A stretch of DNA of 64,000 nucleotides, taken from assembly GCF_003851685.1 (NCBI RefSeq), contig NZ_CP027727.1, positions 4,650,001 through 4,714,000 on the forward strand. Reading direction: 5' to 3'. The DNA is from Pseudomonas sp. R5-89-07 (GTDB lineage: Bacteria; Pseudomonadota; Gammaproteobacteria; Pseudomonadales; Pseudomonadaceae). A program made the position numbers and the translations under genes. The stretch's first letter is position 1; each line of letters begins with the position of its first letter. Below the pieces are notes generated by a model, which was not told the DNA's origin, made no database searches, and saw nothing but the letters and a program-made list of their open reading frames with translations. This document shows positions 8,190-16,903 of the stretch, piece by piece.

Positions 8190-9644
8190 ATGGCGTTGCC
8201 GACCCTGCGCATCATCGGTTTCATCATCGGCATCTTCCTGATCACGCTTGCGATCGCCATGGTCGTGCCCATGGCCACACTGGTGATCTTCGAACGCACC
8301 AGCGACCTGCCCTCGTTTCTGTGGGCCAGCATGATCACCTTTCTCGCCGGCCTGGCCCTGGTGATCCCCGGTCGCCCCGAACATGTGCACCTGCGCCCGC
8401 GGGACATGTACCTGCTTACCGTGACCAGCTGGGTGGTGGTGTGCGTCTTCGCGGCGCTGCCGTTCTTGCTGACACAGCACATCAGTTACACCGACTCTTT
8501 TTTTGAAAGCATGTCCGGCATCACGGCCACCGGGTCCACGGTGTTGAGCGGGCTGGACAGCATGTCGCCGGGCATCCTGATGTGGCGCTCGCTGCTGCAC
8601 TGGCTCGGTGGCATCGGCTTTATCGGCATGGCGGTGGCGATCCTGCCCCTGCTGCGTATCGGCGGCATGCGCCTGTTCCAGACCGAATCCTCGGACCGTT
8701 CGGAAAAGGTCATGCCGCGCTCGCATATGGTCGCGCGGCTGATCGTTGCGGCGTATGTGGGCATCACCATCCTCGGCAGCCTGGCGTTCTGGTGGGCCGG
8801 GATGGGGCTGTTCGATGCGATCAACCACGCCATGTCGGCGATTTCCACCGGCGGGTTTTCCACCTCCGATGAATCCCTGGCGCACTGGAAGCAACCGGCG
8901 GTGCACTGGGTGGCGGTGGTGGTGATGATCCTCGGAAGCTTGCCGTTCACCCTGTATGTGGCGACCTTGCGCGGCAACCGTCGGGCGCTGATCAAGGACC
9001 AGCAAGTGCAGGGTTTGCTCGGCTTGCTGCTGGTGACCTGGCTGGTGCTCGGCACCTGGTATTGGTGGACCACCAACTTGCACTGGTTGGACGCCCTGCG
9101 CCATGTGGCGCTGAACGTCACCTCGGTGGTGACTACAACCGGTTTCGCGCTGGGGGACTACAGCCTGTGGGGCAACTTCTCACTGATGCTGTTTTTCTAC
9201 CTGGGCTTTATTGGGGGCTGTTCGGGCTCCACCGCCGGCGGGATCAAGATTTTCCGCTTCCAGGTCGCCTATATCCTGCTCAAGGCCAACCTTAACCAGC
9301 TGATTCACCCACGCGCGGTGATCAAACAGAAGTACAACGGCCATCGTCTCGACGAAGAGATCGTGCGGTCGATCCTGACCTTCTCGTTTTTCTTCGCCAT
9401 TACCATCTGCGCCATCGCGCTGGCCCTGTCGCTGCTGGGCCTTGACTGGATGACCGCGTTGACCGGCGCGGCGAGTACCGTATCCGGGGTCGGCCCGGGC
9501 CTGGGTGAAACCATCGGCCCGGCCGGTAACTTCGCCAGCCTGCCGGATGCGGCCAAGTGGATTCTGTCGCTGGGCATGCTGTTGGGGCGGCTGGAAATCA
9601 TTACGGTGTTTGTGCTCTGTATTCCGGCGTTCTGGCGTCACTGA
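8190..9644 (+). CDS. trkH: Trk system potassium uptake protein TrkH
   Basis: This 484-residue potassium-translocating inner-membrane subunit of the Trk system is the full family length. It imports K+ with TrkA as cytosolic regulator. Multiple hydrophobic helices are separated by pore-loop motifs with the conserved glycines, for example SMSGITATGSTVLSG (first pore loop), ISTGGFST, VVTTTGFALGD and GAASTVSGVGPGLG. The ATG at 8190 gives the typical N-terminus MALPTLRIIGFIIGIF; upstream in-frame codons run into the REPIN and are unlikely to be translated. trkA is not adjacent. Its 3' end overlaps the convergent AraC gene by 44 nt. Confidence 0.95.
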   Translation: MALPTLRIIGFIIGIFLITLAIAMVVPMATLVIFERTSDLPSFLWASMITFLAGLALVIPGRPEHVHLRPRDMYLLTVTSWVVVCVFAALPFLLTQHISYTDSFFESMSGITATGSTVLSGLDSMSPGILMWRSLLHWLGGIGFIGMAVAILPLLRIGGMRLFQTESSDRSEKVMPRSHMVARLIVAAYVGITILGSLAFWWAGMGLFDAINHAMSAISTGGFSTSDESLAHWKQPAVHWVAVVVMILGSLPFTLYVATLRGNRRALIKDQQVQGLLGLLLVTWLVLGTWYWWTTNLHWLDALRHVALNVTSVVTTTGFALGDYSLWGNFSLMLFFYLGFIGGCSGSTAGGIKIFRFQVAYILLKANLNQLIHPRAVIKQKYNGHRLDEEIVRSILTFSFFFAITICAIALALSLLGLDWMTALTGAASTVSGVGPGLGETIGPAGNFASLPDAAKWILSLGMLLGRLEIITVFVLCIPAFWRH

Positions 9645-10659
9645 CGCTCGACGCTTGCAGCAACCGCGCCCGGTATTCGCCGGGCGTGGCGTCGAACCAG
9701 CGGCGAAACGCACGAAAGAAGTTGCTGGGGTCGGCAAACCCCAACAGGTAGGCAATTTCCAGCAAGGTCATGCTCGGCTGTGCCAGGTACTGCTCGGCCA
9801 ACTCACGGCGAGTGTCATCGAGCAGCGCCTGGAAGCTGGTGCCCTCCTCCTGCAAACGCCGCTGCAAGGTGCGCTGGGACAGATGCAACGTCTGCGCCAC
9901 GACTTCGCGCTTGGGTTCGCCCTGGGGCAGCAGGCGGCATAACACTTGCCGTGCGTTGTGGGTCACGCGGCTTTCGGAAAAGCGCGCCAGGTATTCACCG
10001 GCAAAACGATCATGCAACAGCGCCATGGCTTCATTGGCCGTGGGCAACGGTGCATCCATGTCAGCCTGCTCGAAAATCAGCGCGTCATACGGCGCGTTGA
10101 ATTCCAGCGGCGCATGGAACACCTGTTTGTAGGGCGCAAGGTCCACCGGCTGTTCGCCCTGCAGCAGCACTTTAAGCGGTTGCAGCGTTCGCCCGGTGAG
10201 CCAGCCGCACAGTGCCAATGCGCTGGCCAAGGACGCTTCGGCGCTTTGCCGGGTGGGCGGCAGGTGGTCGCCGTGCACGGTCAGAATCAGCGCATAGCCT
10301 TCGGGTAACAAGCGAAAGCTCAAGTCGGCACTTTCGGCAATGATGCGCTGGTAACGCACCAGGCGCCGGAACCCTTCGGCCAGAGTGTTGCTGGACATCA
10401 AGGCATAACCGGCCACATGAAACGATGCAGGTCGCACCACCTTCCCCATGTTCAGGCCGATGGCCGGGTTGCCCGACAGTTCTACCGCGCGCTGCCACAA
10501 ACGGGTCATGGCGTCTTGTGCAAAACGTGCGTCGGGGTCACTGAGGGCGGCGTAGTCCAGTCCCAGTTGCTTGAACAGGGCCCGGCAATCCAGGCCGTCC
10601 ATTTCCAGGGCCTTGACTATCCCCATCGCCCAGCTTGCAGAAGTTGTTCGTTCGCTCAT
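9601..10659 (-). CDS. AraC-family regulator with N-terminal arabinose-binding-like domain
   Basis: This 352-residue regulator of the OruR/ArgR-type AraC group has a long N-terminal ligand domain (about residues 15-205) and a C-terminal double HTH (about 250-335). The latter includes LHLSQRTLQRRLQEEG and IAYLLGFADPSNFFRAFRRW. The ATG at 10659 (MSERTTSASWAMGIVKALEM) is chosen because upstream residues look non-coding. No catabolic gene is adjacent: it converges with trkH, overlapping it by 44 nt, and upstream lies a divergent DUF962 gene. Its target and inducer are therefore unknown. The family often controls catabolism of amino acids or aromatic compounds. Confidence 0.85.
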   Translation of the reverse strand: MSERTTSASWAMGIVKALEMDGLDCRALFKQLGLDYAALSDPDARFAQDAMTRLWQRAVELSGNPAIGLNMGKVVRPASFHVAGYALMSSNTLAEGFRRLVRYQRIIAESADLSFRLLPEGYALILTVHGDHLPPTRQSAEASLASALALCGWLTGRTLQPLKVLLQGEQPVDLAPYKQVFHAPLEFNAPYDALIFEQADMDAPLPTANEAMALLHDRFAGEYLARFSESRVTHNARQVLCRLLPQGEPKREVVAQTLHLSQRTLQRRLQEEGTSFQALLDDTRRELAEQYLAQPSMTLLEIAYLLGFADPSNFFRAFRRWFDATPGEYRARLLQASSVSDARTPEYRAQTP

Positions 10660-10773
10660 GGCGTCTTCTTGAATAAAGCGGGCCGAAATGGCAGCCAGGA
10701 AGGCAAGGATACTAAAGTGGCATCTATTGTCACTGGCTGTAAGCAACGATCACTCTAGACTCAAATAAGCTCC

Positions 10774-10795
10774 CCGCCCAACCTCTGTTGGGCGG
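10774..10795. other. Perfect 9-bp hairpin upstream of the DUF962 gene
   Basis: CCGCCCAAC-CTCT-GTTGGGCGG forms a perfect 9-bp stem with a 4-nt loop and no T-run. It ends 25 nt before the GTG start at 10821, inside the 161-bp gap between the divergent AraC and DUF962 genes. It could be a 5' UTR hairpin or an operator. Confidence 0.5.
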
Positions 10796-10820
10796 CACAA
10801 CAATCAGAGGGCCGGCTACA

Positions 10821-11132
10821 GTGGAAAATCTCAAGCGGTTCAACAGCTTTGCCGAGTTTTACCCGTACTACTTGACGGAGCACGGCAACAGCACCTGCCG
10901 ACGCCTGCATTTTATCGGCACCACGCTGGTGATCGGCATTCTGGCGTATGCCATTGGCCGAGGCTCGCTGGGCCTGTTGCTGGCCGTGCCGATTGCTGGC
11001 TACAGCTTTGCCTGGATCGGTCATTTCTTCTATGAAAAGAACCGCCCGGCTACCTTCCAGCACCCGTTCTATAGCCTGCTCGGTGACTTCGTGATGTACC
11101 GCGACATGATTCTGGGCAAGGTACCTTTCTAA
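10821..11132 (+). CDS. DUF962 (Mpo1-like) membrane protein
   Basis: This small protein of 103 residues belongs to DUF962, whose yeast member Mpo1 is a 2-hydroxy-fatty-acid dioxygenase in the ER membrane. It begins NLKRFNSFAEFYPYYLTEHG and carries the family motifs TCRRLHFIGT and GHFFYEKNRPATFQHPFYS, whose histidines are the likely metal ligands. Two hydrophobic helices (about 33-50 and 52-70) anchor it in the membrane. The start is GTG at 10821, since the conserved family N-terminus begins there; the ribosome site is weak. A lipid alpha-oxidation role in bacteria is inference from the yeast protein. Confidence 0.8.
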   Translation: MENLKRFNSFAEFYPYYLTEHGNSTCRRLHFIGTTLVIGILAYAIGRGSLGLLLAVPIAGYSFAWIGHFFYEKNRPATFQHPFYSLLGDFVMYRDMILGKVPF

Positions 11133-11269
11133 CGCGTGCAGGATGAAAATCCGTACATCCACGGCGATAAAAGTCTATTTGTCATTTAGGGTGCTGTATC
11201 CTGCCAAGGCTTTTTGAAAGCGCGGAATCACCTGCGATTAACAAACAGACCTTGCGAGGAGCGACGACG

Positions 11270-11398
11270 ATGCACGAGATACCTAATCTCCCCTTCCCAA
11301 GCCTGCACCCTACAGAGCAGCCAACCCCGCAACAGGCCAGCCCAAAGCAGCCTGAGGCCAAACAAGCCAAACCAGTCGACAGCAAACGCCAGGACTGA
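11270..11398 (+). CDS. Small Pro/Gln/Lys-rich hypothetical protein (42 residues)
   Basis: This short reading frame begins MHEIPNLPFPSLHPTEQPTP and ends SKRQD. It has a strong ribosome site (GAGGAG about 8 nt before the ATG), which supports translation. The composition is rich in Pro, Gln, Lys and Ala, without a signal peptide or membrane segment, and it is probably disordered. I recognise no family. It is followed by a perfect 13-bp hairpin (11413-11446) and a second small gene at 11471. The 137-bp stretch before it (11133-11269) shows no clear feature. Confidence 0.45.
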   Translation: MHEIPNLPFPSLHPTEQPTPQQASPKQPEAKQAKPVDSKRQD

Positions 11399-11412
11399 CG
11401 CCGTACCAGACC

Positions 11413-11446
11413 GTGTGGAAAGCGCAATTCCAAGCGCTTTCCACAC
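11413..11446. other. Perfect 13-bp inverted repeat between two small genes
   Basis: GTGTGGAAAGCGC, an 8-nt loop, then GCGCTTTCCACAC. There is no T-run after it, so it is not a classic terminator. It may stabilise or attenuate the transcript between the 42- and 60-residue genes, or be a symmetric operator. Confidence 0.6.
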
Positions 11447-11470
11447 TGCCTGAACCATGAGATACCCACC

Positions 11471-11653
11471 ATGACCGACACCCTCCCCGATGCCCCGGAC
11501 ACCGCCGTCCTCGATGCCGCCTTGCACATGATCGAGGTGTGGAACCGCCTCAGCGCAGACAAACAAGCCACGCTGCTCCAGCGTTTCGGCACCCAGGAAA
11601 ACGCCCTGGCCGCCTTGGTGACCACCCAGTTGCTGACCCCAGCCCAAACCTGA
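11471..11653 (+). CDS. Small hypothetical protein (60 residues)
   Basis: This 60-residue acidic-to-neutral soluble protein begins MTDTLPDAPDTAVLDAALHM and is predicted mostly helical (IEVWNRLSADKQATLLQRFG). It has no cysteines, signal peptide or membrane segment. I recognise no named family, but the sequence looks like a genuine, well-behaved small pseudomonad protein rather than a shadow frame. It follows the 42-residue gene and a strong hairpin, so the two may form a unit. The ribosome site is weak (GATACCCACC before ATG). Confidence 0.6.
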   Translation: MTDTLPDAPDTAVLDAALHMIEVWNRLSADKQATLLQRFGTQENALAALVTTQLLTPAQT

Positions 11654-11756
11654 ACCTGCTTGATCCGAGGTTTTTGCGTTTCGCGCCCCTGCACCAAGCA
11701 AAGCATCGGTATCATTAGCAGCCTATCTTTACCTGCTGCGACAGTGGACCTCTCCT

Positions 11757-12953
11757 ATGCCAGATACCCAGCGCCCCATGGCGGTCACGCTGCAAGTCGT
11801 TTCCATCGTGCTGTTCACCTTTATCGGTTACTTGAATATCGGCATCCCGCTGGCTGTGCTGCCGGGCTATGTGCATAGCCAGTTGGGTTATGGCGCGGTC
11901 ATCGCAGGGCTAGTGATCAGCGTGCAGTATCTGGCCACCCTGCTGAGTCGCCCCTATGCGGGCAAGATCATCGATAACCTGGGCAGCAAGCGTGCGGTGC
12001 TGATCGGCTTGGCGGGGTGCGGCTTGAGCGGCGTGTTCATGCTGCTCGCGGCGTGGTTTTCAAGCCTGCCGGCCTTGAGCCTTGCCAGCCTGCTGATCGG
12101 TCGTCTGGTATTGGGCAGTGCTGAAAGCCTGGTGGGCTCGGGCGCCATTGGTTGGGGCATCGGGCGGGTCGGTGCGGCGAACACCGCCAAGGTCATCTCC
12201 TGGAACGGCATCGCCAGCTATGGCGCCTTGGCGGTCGGTGCACCGCTGGGCGTATTACTGGTAAGACATTTCGGACTCTGGAGCATGGGCGCCAGCATCC
12301 TCCTGCTGGCGGCAATCGGCCTGTTGCTGGCCTGGAACAAGGTCGCCGCGCCTATCGTAACCGGCGTACGCCTGCCGTTCATGAATGTACTGGGCCGCGT
12401 GTTACCGCACGGTTGCGCGCTGGCGCTGGGCTCTATCGGCTTTGGCACCATCGCGACCTTTATTACTTTGTATTACACCACTCAGCATTGGGAAAACGCG
12501 GTGTGGGCCTTGAGCCTGTTCGGCGCCAGCTTTATCGGTGCACGCCTGCTGTTCGGTAATCTGATCAACCGGATCGGCGGCTTTCGCGTGGCAATCGCTT
12601 GCCTGTCGGTGGAGGTGCTCGGCCTGCTGTTGCTGTGGCTCGCGCCGGATGCGCACCTGGCACTGGCTGGAGCGGCATTGAGCGGGTTCGGGTTTTCCCT
12701 GGTCTTTCCTGCATTAGGCGTGGAGGCGGTCAACCTGGTGCCTGCCTCAAGTCGCGGCGCGGCAGTGGGGGCTTATTCGTTGTTCATCGACTTATCGCTG
12801 GGCATCACCGGGCCATTGGCCGGGGCCGTGGCGGCAGGCTTCGGCTTTGCGTCGATCTTCCTGTTCGCCGCCCTCGCCGCCTGCGGTGGCTTGCTGCTGA
12901 GCCTGTACCTCTACCGCCAGGCGCCCAAAGCGCGCGAGGCACGCGACACCTAG
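11757..12953 (+). CDS. MFS transporter, YhhS/UPF0226-like
   Basis: This 398-residue major facilitator with twelve predicted membrane helices resembles the YhhS/YfcJ group of arabinose-efflux-like carriers. The N-terminal part ([20 protein letters not shown]) and the loop-2 motif [20 protein letters not shown] are typical, and a second motif-A-like loop lies in the C-terminal half ([18 protein letters not shown]). It should export small molecules by proton antiport; the substrate is unknown. It stands alone with no adjacent regulator, and its 3' end overlaps the convergent arfB gene by 4 nt. Confidence 0.85.
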   Translation: MPDTQRPMAVTLQVVSIVLFTFIGYLNIGIPLAVLPGYVHSQLGYGAVIAGLVISVQYLATLLSRPYAGKIIDNLGSKRAVLIGLAGCGLSGVFMLLAAWFSSLPALSLASLLIGRLVLGSAESLVGSGAIGWGIGRVGAANTAKVISWNGIASYGALAVGAPLGVLLVRHFGLWSMGASILLLAAIGLLLAWNKVAAPIVTGVRLPFMNVLGRVLPHGCALALGSIGFGTIATFITLYYTTQHWENAVWALSLFGASFIGARLLFGNLINRIGGFRVAIACLSVEVLGLLLLWLAPDAHLALAGAALSGFGFSLVFPALGVEAVNLVPASSRGAAVGAYSLFIDLSLGITGPLAGAVAAGFGFASIFLFAALAACGGLLLSLYLYRQAPKAREARDT

Positions 12954-13363
12954 AAGTCGACTTTACCGCGCCCGGCCTTGATGCTGCCGCGCTTGGTCTT
13001 GGATTCCAGGCGGCGCTTCTTCGAGCCCAGGGTAGGCTTGGTCGGACGGCGCTTTTTCTCGACCTTGGTGGCGCTGAGGATCAACTCCACCAGGCGCTCG
13101 AGGGCATCGGCGCGATTCTGTTCCTGGGTGCGATATTGCTGGGCCTTGAGCACCAGCACGCCATCACTGGTGATACGGCTGTCGCGTAACGCCAGCAACC
13201 TTTCCTTGTAAAATTCTGGCAGCGACGATGCCGGAATATCAAAACGCAGGTGCACTGCGCTGGACACCTTGTTGACGTTCTGCCCACCAGCGCCCTGGGC
13301 ACGAATGGCGGTCAGCTCGATTTCGGCATCGGGCAAATGCACCGTATTGGAAATTACCAGCAT
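12950..13363 (-). CDS. arfB: Alternative ribosome-rescue factor / peptidyl-tRNA hydrolase ArfB (YaeJ)
   Basis: This 137-residue ribosome-rescue factor releases peptides from ribosomes stalled on non-stop mRNA. The catalytic GGQ lies at residues 26-28 ([20 protein letters not shown]). The C-terminal tail is highly basic ([20 protein letters not shown] onward), as required to enter the empty mRNA channel. The ATG at 13363 is selected because the family begins [10 protein letters not shown]; the upstream in-frame extension would run into the neighbouring terminator. It is probably a single gene, convergent with the MFS carrier. Confidence 0.95.
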   Translation of the reverse strand: MLVISNTVHLPDAEIELTAIRAQGAGGQNVNKVSSAVHLRFDIPASSLPEFYKERLLALRDSRITSDGVLVLKAQQYRTQEQNRADALERLVELILSATKVEKKRRPTKPTLGSKKRRLESKTKRGSIKAGRGKVDF

Positions 13364-13418
13364 TGGAACAGGTCCGTGATTCAGGCCGTCCAGCATACGC
13401 GACACGTCCGGCCAGTCC

Positions 13419-13442
13419 AAAAAAACCCGGCGATACGCCGGG
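13419..13442 (-). terminator. Rho-independent terminator of the aroP-like gene
   Basis: Read on the minus strand, AACCCGGCG-TAT-CGCCGGGTT is followed by a T-run. It lies directly after the permease stop codon and before arfB. Confidence 0.88.
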
Positions 13443-13465
13443 TTCTTTATTCAGGGTTAGCGAGG

Positions 13466-14887
13466 TTACTCAAGTACCGTCTGTGGCCTGACCAGGGCAG
13501 CTTGTGCCTTACGCTTGTTTTTCATCCAATAACACAGCGCCATGAACGCCACCCACACCGGGATCGCATACACCGACACCTGGATCCCCGGAATCATCAG
13601 CATGATCACCAGGATAAACACCACGAACGCCAGGCAGATGTAGTTTCCATAGGGATACCACAGCGCCTTGAACAACGGCACCTGGCCAGTACGGTTCATG
13701 TGCTGGCGGAACTTGAAATGGGAGAAGCTGATCATCGCCCAGTTGATCACCAGCGTGGCGACTACCAGCGACATCAGTAACTCCAGCGCATGCTGCGGGA
13801 TGAAGTAGTTCATCAACACCGCCACCAGCGTGACCGCCGCGGATGCCAGGATCGAACGCACCGGTACGCCGCGCTTGTCGATCTTCGCCAGCGCCTTAGG
13901 CGCATCGCCCTGTTCAGCCATGCCCAACAGCATGCGGCTGTTGCAGTAGGTGCCGCTGTTGTACACCGACAACGCCGCGGTCAGTACCACGAAGTTGAGG
14001 ATATGCGCGGCGGTGTTACTGCCCAGCATCGAGAACACCTGCACGAACGGGCTGCCGCTGTAGGCGTCGCCCGACGCATTGAGGGTGGCCAGCAAGCTGT
14101 CCCACGGCGTCAACGACAACAGCACCACCAGGGCGCCGATGTAGAAAATCAGGATGCGATAGATCACCTGATTGATCGCCTTGGGGATCACGGTGCGCGG
14201 CTGGTCCGCTTCGGCCGCGGTAAAGCCGAGCATTTCCAGGCCACCGAAGGAGAACATGATGATCGCCATGGCCATCACCAACCCGCCCACGCCATGGGGG
14301 AAGAAGCCGCCGTGGTCCCACAGGTTGCTGACCGAGGCTTGCGGGCCACCGCTGCCACTGACCAGCAGGTAGCTGCCCAAGGCAATCATGCCGACGATGG
14401 CCACGACCTTGATGATCGCGAACCAGAACTCGGCTTCACCGAAGACTTTGACGTTGGCCAGGTTGATCACGTTGATCAGCACGAAGAACGCAGCCGCCGA
14501 GACCCAGGTCGGGATTTCCGGCCACCAGTAATGCACGTATTTGCCGACCGCGGTCAGCTCTGACATACCCACCAGGATGTACAGAATCCAACAATTCCAG
14601 CCCGACAGGAAACCGGCGAAACCGCCCCAGTACTTGTGGGCAAAATGGCTGAAGGAGCCGGCGACCGGCTCTTCGACGATCATTTCGCCGAGCTGGCGCA
14701 TGATCATGAAGGCGATAAAGCCGCAGATGGCATAGCCCAGGATCATCGACGGGCCAGCGGATTTAAGTACCCCGGCCGAGCCAAGGAACAGGCCGGTGCC
14801 GATAGCGCCACCCAGGGCGATCAACTGGATATGCCGATTTTTCAGGCCGCGTTTCAGCTCGCCTGAAGAGGAATGGGGTCCACTCAT
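13466..14887 (-). CDS. aroP: Aromatic/neutral amino-acid permease, AroP-like (APC family)
   Basis: This inner-membrane amino-acid:proton symporter has 473 residues and about twelve helices. From memory it is close along its length to E. coli AroP: ELKRGLKNRHIQLIALGGAI, GTGLFLGSAGVL, EEPVAGSFSHFAHKYWG, TAVGKYVHYWWPEIPTWVSA and YNSGTYCNSRMLLGMAEQG. AroP imports Phe, Tyr and Trp; related pseudomonad paralogues may carry proline or GABA, so the exact substrate is less certain than the family. The ATG at 14887 gives the usual short hydrophilic N-terminus. It is monocistronic with a terminator downstream. Confidence 0.88.
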   Translation of the reverse strand: MSGPHSSSGELKRGLKNRHIQLIALGGAIGTGLFLGSAGVLKSAGPSMILGYAICGFIAFMIMRQLGEMIVEEPVAGSFSHFAHKYWGGFAGFLSGWNCWILYILVGMSELTAVGKYVHYWWPEIPTWVSAAAFFVLINVINLANVKVFGEAEFWFAIIKVVAIVGMIALGSYLLVSGSGGPQASVSNLWDHGGFFPHGVGGLVMAMAIIMFSFGGLEMLGFTAAEADQPRTVIPKAINQVIYRILIFYIGALVVLLSLTPWDSLLATLNASGDAYSGSPFVQVFSMLGSNTAAHILNFVVLTAALSVYNSGTYCNSRMLLGMAEQGDAPKALAKIDKRGVPVRSILASAAVTLVAVLMNYFIPQHALELLMSLVVATLVINWAMISFSHFKFRQHMNRTGQVPLFKALWYPYGNYICLAFVVFILVIMLMIPGIQVSVYAIPVWVAFMALCYWMKNKRKAQAALVRPQTVLE

Positions 14888-15255
14888 GAAAAGGGTCTCA
14901 CGCAAGGTTTGAAGAGGTTGAATGCAGGTTGCTGCCTTGAATTACCGACTCAAGCAGCGCCGCTCAAACCCCAGCGCAGGCACCAGGAGTACAGCGTCTT
15001 TATAGCGGTCATGCGTCACCTGTTGTTTTTATCTGTGACGAAATCGAACCCGTCTGGCTCGTGGCCGGGCGGAGTGATCAGGGCGGATAAACCCCGAGGT
15101 CTTGGCCTTTGCGTGGATACGCAAGAGGGGGTCACAGTAAAACGCGGCGCATTGTACACCGCTCGACAGCTTCGGCACGCACCAGGAACGTGCACCCGAC
15201 AAACTGTCAGGTATTCCTTACAGGGATTTTCCACCTAAAGCGGGCAGGTAAAGAG

Positions 15256-15294
15256 CGTAAAGCTAACGTTACAAGCCGGAAAATTAGCTTTACG
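15256..15294. other. Perfect 11-bp inverted repeat in the aroP-peptide intergenic region
   Basis: CGTAAAGCTAA, a 17-nt spacer, then TTAGCTTTACG. It lies in the unusually long 648-bp gap (14888-15535) between the divergent aroP-like gene and the 45-codon peptide gene. The second half of that gap is AT-rich, holds no credible gene, and probably contains the promoters of both. The repeat could bind a dimeric regulator. Confidence 0.5.
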
Positions 15295-15535
15295 GCCGGT
15301 CTCAGATGACGATTTATGGAAAATTGTCAGTCAGACTTTTCTGAAGAATCGGTTCAGCCAATCGACTGTTTTTTCACGATAAAAAATAAACCCAAAAAAA
15401 CAGAAGAAAAAATCCAAATGAAACCGTGTCAATAAATATTTTGCATTTCGAAACACTCTCTCCTAGGTTCTCTGCACTTGCCCGCGAAGCCCGCAGGCAA
15501 GCCGTTCTCAAACACCGTCCTCTAGGAGATACACC

Positions 15536-15673
15536 ATGCAAGCACTGGAAAAAGACCTGGAAACCGAACTGCAACTCGACGACTGGTTTGAAGCGCCGAC
15601 CCACGAGGCCGCCGTTGAAATGATGCAAGCCGATGCCGTAGTGCCATTTGGCACCGCGATGTGGCCGTTCTAA
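15536..15673 (+). CDS. Small peptide (45 residues), candidate RiPP-like precursor
   Basis: This 45-codon gene has a strong ribosome site (AGGAG, about 8 nt before the ATG). The N-terminal part is acidic and helix-prone (MQALEKDLETELQLDDWFEA), resembling a RiPP leader; a middle part (AAVEMMQADA) precedes the short hydrophobic/aromatic end VPFGTAMWPF. There is no signal peptide and no cysteine. A stable hairpin (15690-15715) separates it from an M29-type aminopeptidase homologue 73 nt downstream, a layout that often gives more precursor than enzyme. I recognise no named precursor family, so RiPP status is inference; it could also be a regulatory or structural small protein. Confidence 0.6.
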   Translation: MQALEKDLETELQLDDWFEAPTHEAAVEMMQADAVVPFGTAMWPF

Positions 15674-15689
15674 TACCCGGCAGGCATCC

Positions 15690-15715
15690 GGCAGGTGCTG
15701 TGCACGGCACCTGCC
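15690..15715 (+). other. Hairpin between the peptide gene and the aminopeptidase-like gene
   Basis: GGCAGGTGC-TGTGCACG-GCACCTGCC forms a perfect 9-bp stem, 17 nt after the peptide stop. There is no T-run, so it would act as an attenuator or mRNA-stabilising element rather than a full terminator. Confidence 0.6.
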
Positions 15716-15746
15716 CCCTTACCCAAGGCACCGAAGGACACCCGTC

Positions 15747-16706
15747 ATGGACAAGGCCCGCGCCGTCGAACATTTTCTTTACTACCTCGCCCACCACCCG
15801 GCACTGATGGGCCTGAACCGCCCTACCGTGCTGCTAGGCCATACCGAACGCTACGACGCCATTGCCCAGGCGATCACCCAGGGCAGTGCCGCCCGTTTCA
15901 ATTTCCAGGTGCAGCGCCTGGACCTGAGCGCCAGCGAATCCCTGGCCCAGGCCATCGAAGCCTGCGACCTGTACCTGTTTCTCTACGATTCCTCGACCCT
16001 GCCCAACCCGCGTGCCGAAGGCCCGGATTTTATCCGCGCATTGCACGGCGTCATGGCCGAACACTGGAAAAAGTCCCTACTGTTCAAGGACTATGGCGAC
16101 TATTTCTACGACACCTTCAGCGTCGAACCGCAACGCATTGCCGACCTCAACGCCACCTTGATCCGGCGCATGTCCGAGGCCAATGTGCTGAGCTTCACCG
16201 ACAAGCACGGCTCACGCCTTGAAGCACCGATGAGCAGCATCAAGAAGTGGACCAATATCAACGGCGTCGGCAACCACGACCTGGCCCCCGGCGAAATCGC
16301 CACCCACAGCGAAGCCATCAACGGGCAAGTGCGGTTTGTCGGCACTTTTCTCAGCACCATTCCTTTTGCACGCAAATATGGCGTGCTCGAGTCGCCCCTG
16401 GAACTGTGGATCGAGAATTCCACCATCTGCAGCGTAGCCAGCGACGTGCCGGGGCTGGCGGATGACTTCAACAAGTACCTCAATGCCAACCCGTCCAACC
16501 GCCGTGTGGAGGAACTGGGCATCGGCACCAATGAAGGCGTGAAGGAACTGTACGCGCGCAATGCCGGCTTTGAAGAGCGCCATTGCGGGTTGCATCTGGG
16601 TTTGGGTGGCGGGCAGAAAGGCAGTCATCACCTGGATCTGATTTTTGCCAGCGGGGTGTTGGCGCTGGATGACAAGCCGGTGTTCGATGGCACGTTTGCT
16701 TTCTGA
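15747..16706 (+). CDS. M29-type (aminopeptidase T, COG2309-like) metallopeptidase homologue
   Basis: This 319-residue cytosolic protein resembles the aminopeptidase T/M29 leucyl-aminopeptidase group. The C-terminal part carries the usual family landmarks: ELGIGTNEGVKELYARNAGF, a Glu/His-rich metal-site region (EERHCGLHLGLGGGQKGSHH) and LDLIFASGVLALDDKPVFD. The central part has RLEAPMSSIKKWTNINGVGN, followed by LAPGEIATHSEAINGQVRF. It is shorter than classical M29 enzymes (about 400 residues). The ATG at 15747 has a GAAGGA ribosome site. Its only partner is the 45-residue peptide gene upstream, so it may process or modify that peptide. Peptidase activity is not proven by the sequence. Confidence 0.75.
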   Translation: MDKARAVEHFLYYLAHHPALMGLNRPTVLLGHTERYDAIAQAITQGSAARFNFQVQRLDLSASESLAQAIEACDLYLFLYDSSTLPNPRAEGPDFIRALHGVMAEHWKKSLLFKDYGDYFYDTFSVEPQRIADLNATLIRRMSEANVLSFTDKHGSRLEAPMSSIKKWTNINGVGNHDLAPGEIATHSEAINGQVRFVGTFLSTIPFARKYGVLESPLELWIENSTICSVASDVPGLADDFNKYLNANPSNRRVEELGIGTNEGVKELYARNAGFEERHCGLHLGLGGGQKGSHHLDLIFASGVLALDDKPVFDGTFAF

Positions 16707-16737
16707 GCCCCTATTTCGAATCAAATGAGGTTCAAAA

Positions 16738-16825
16738 TGTGGGAGGGGGCTTGCCCCCGATTGCGGTGGTTCAGCCAATAAATCCGTAACTGACAGACCG
16801 CCATCGGGGGCAAGCCCCTCCCACA
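16738..16825. repeat. REPIN, GTGGGAGGGGGCTTGCCCCC type
   Basis: Inverted REP pair beginning TGTGGGAGGGGGCTTGCCCC and ending in the complement, between the M29-like gene and rluB. The right copy has lost one C of the C-run. Confidence 0.92.
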
Positions 16826-16852
16826 GGTAACTGCATTCCAATTTGAGATCGC

Positions 16853-16884
16853 AAAAAAAACGCCAACCCGAAGGTTGGCGTTTC
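16853..16884 (-). terminator. Rho-independent terminator of rluB
   Basis: On the minus strand AAACGCCAACC-TTCG-GGTTGGCGTTT runs into an eight-T tract, 19 nt after the rluB stop. Confidence 0.92.
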
Positions 16885-16903
16885 TTGTGCAGCGCCTAAA
16901 ACA

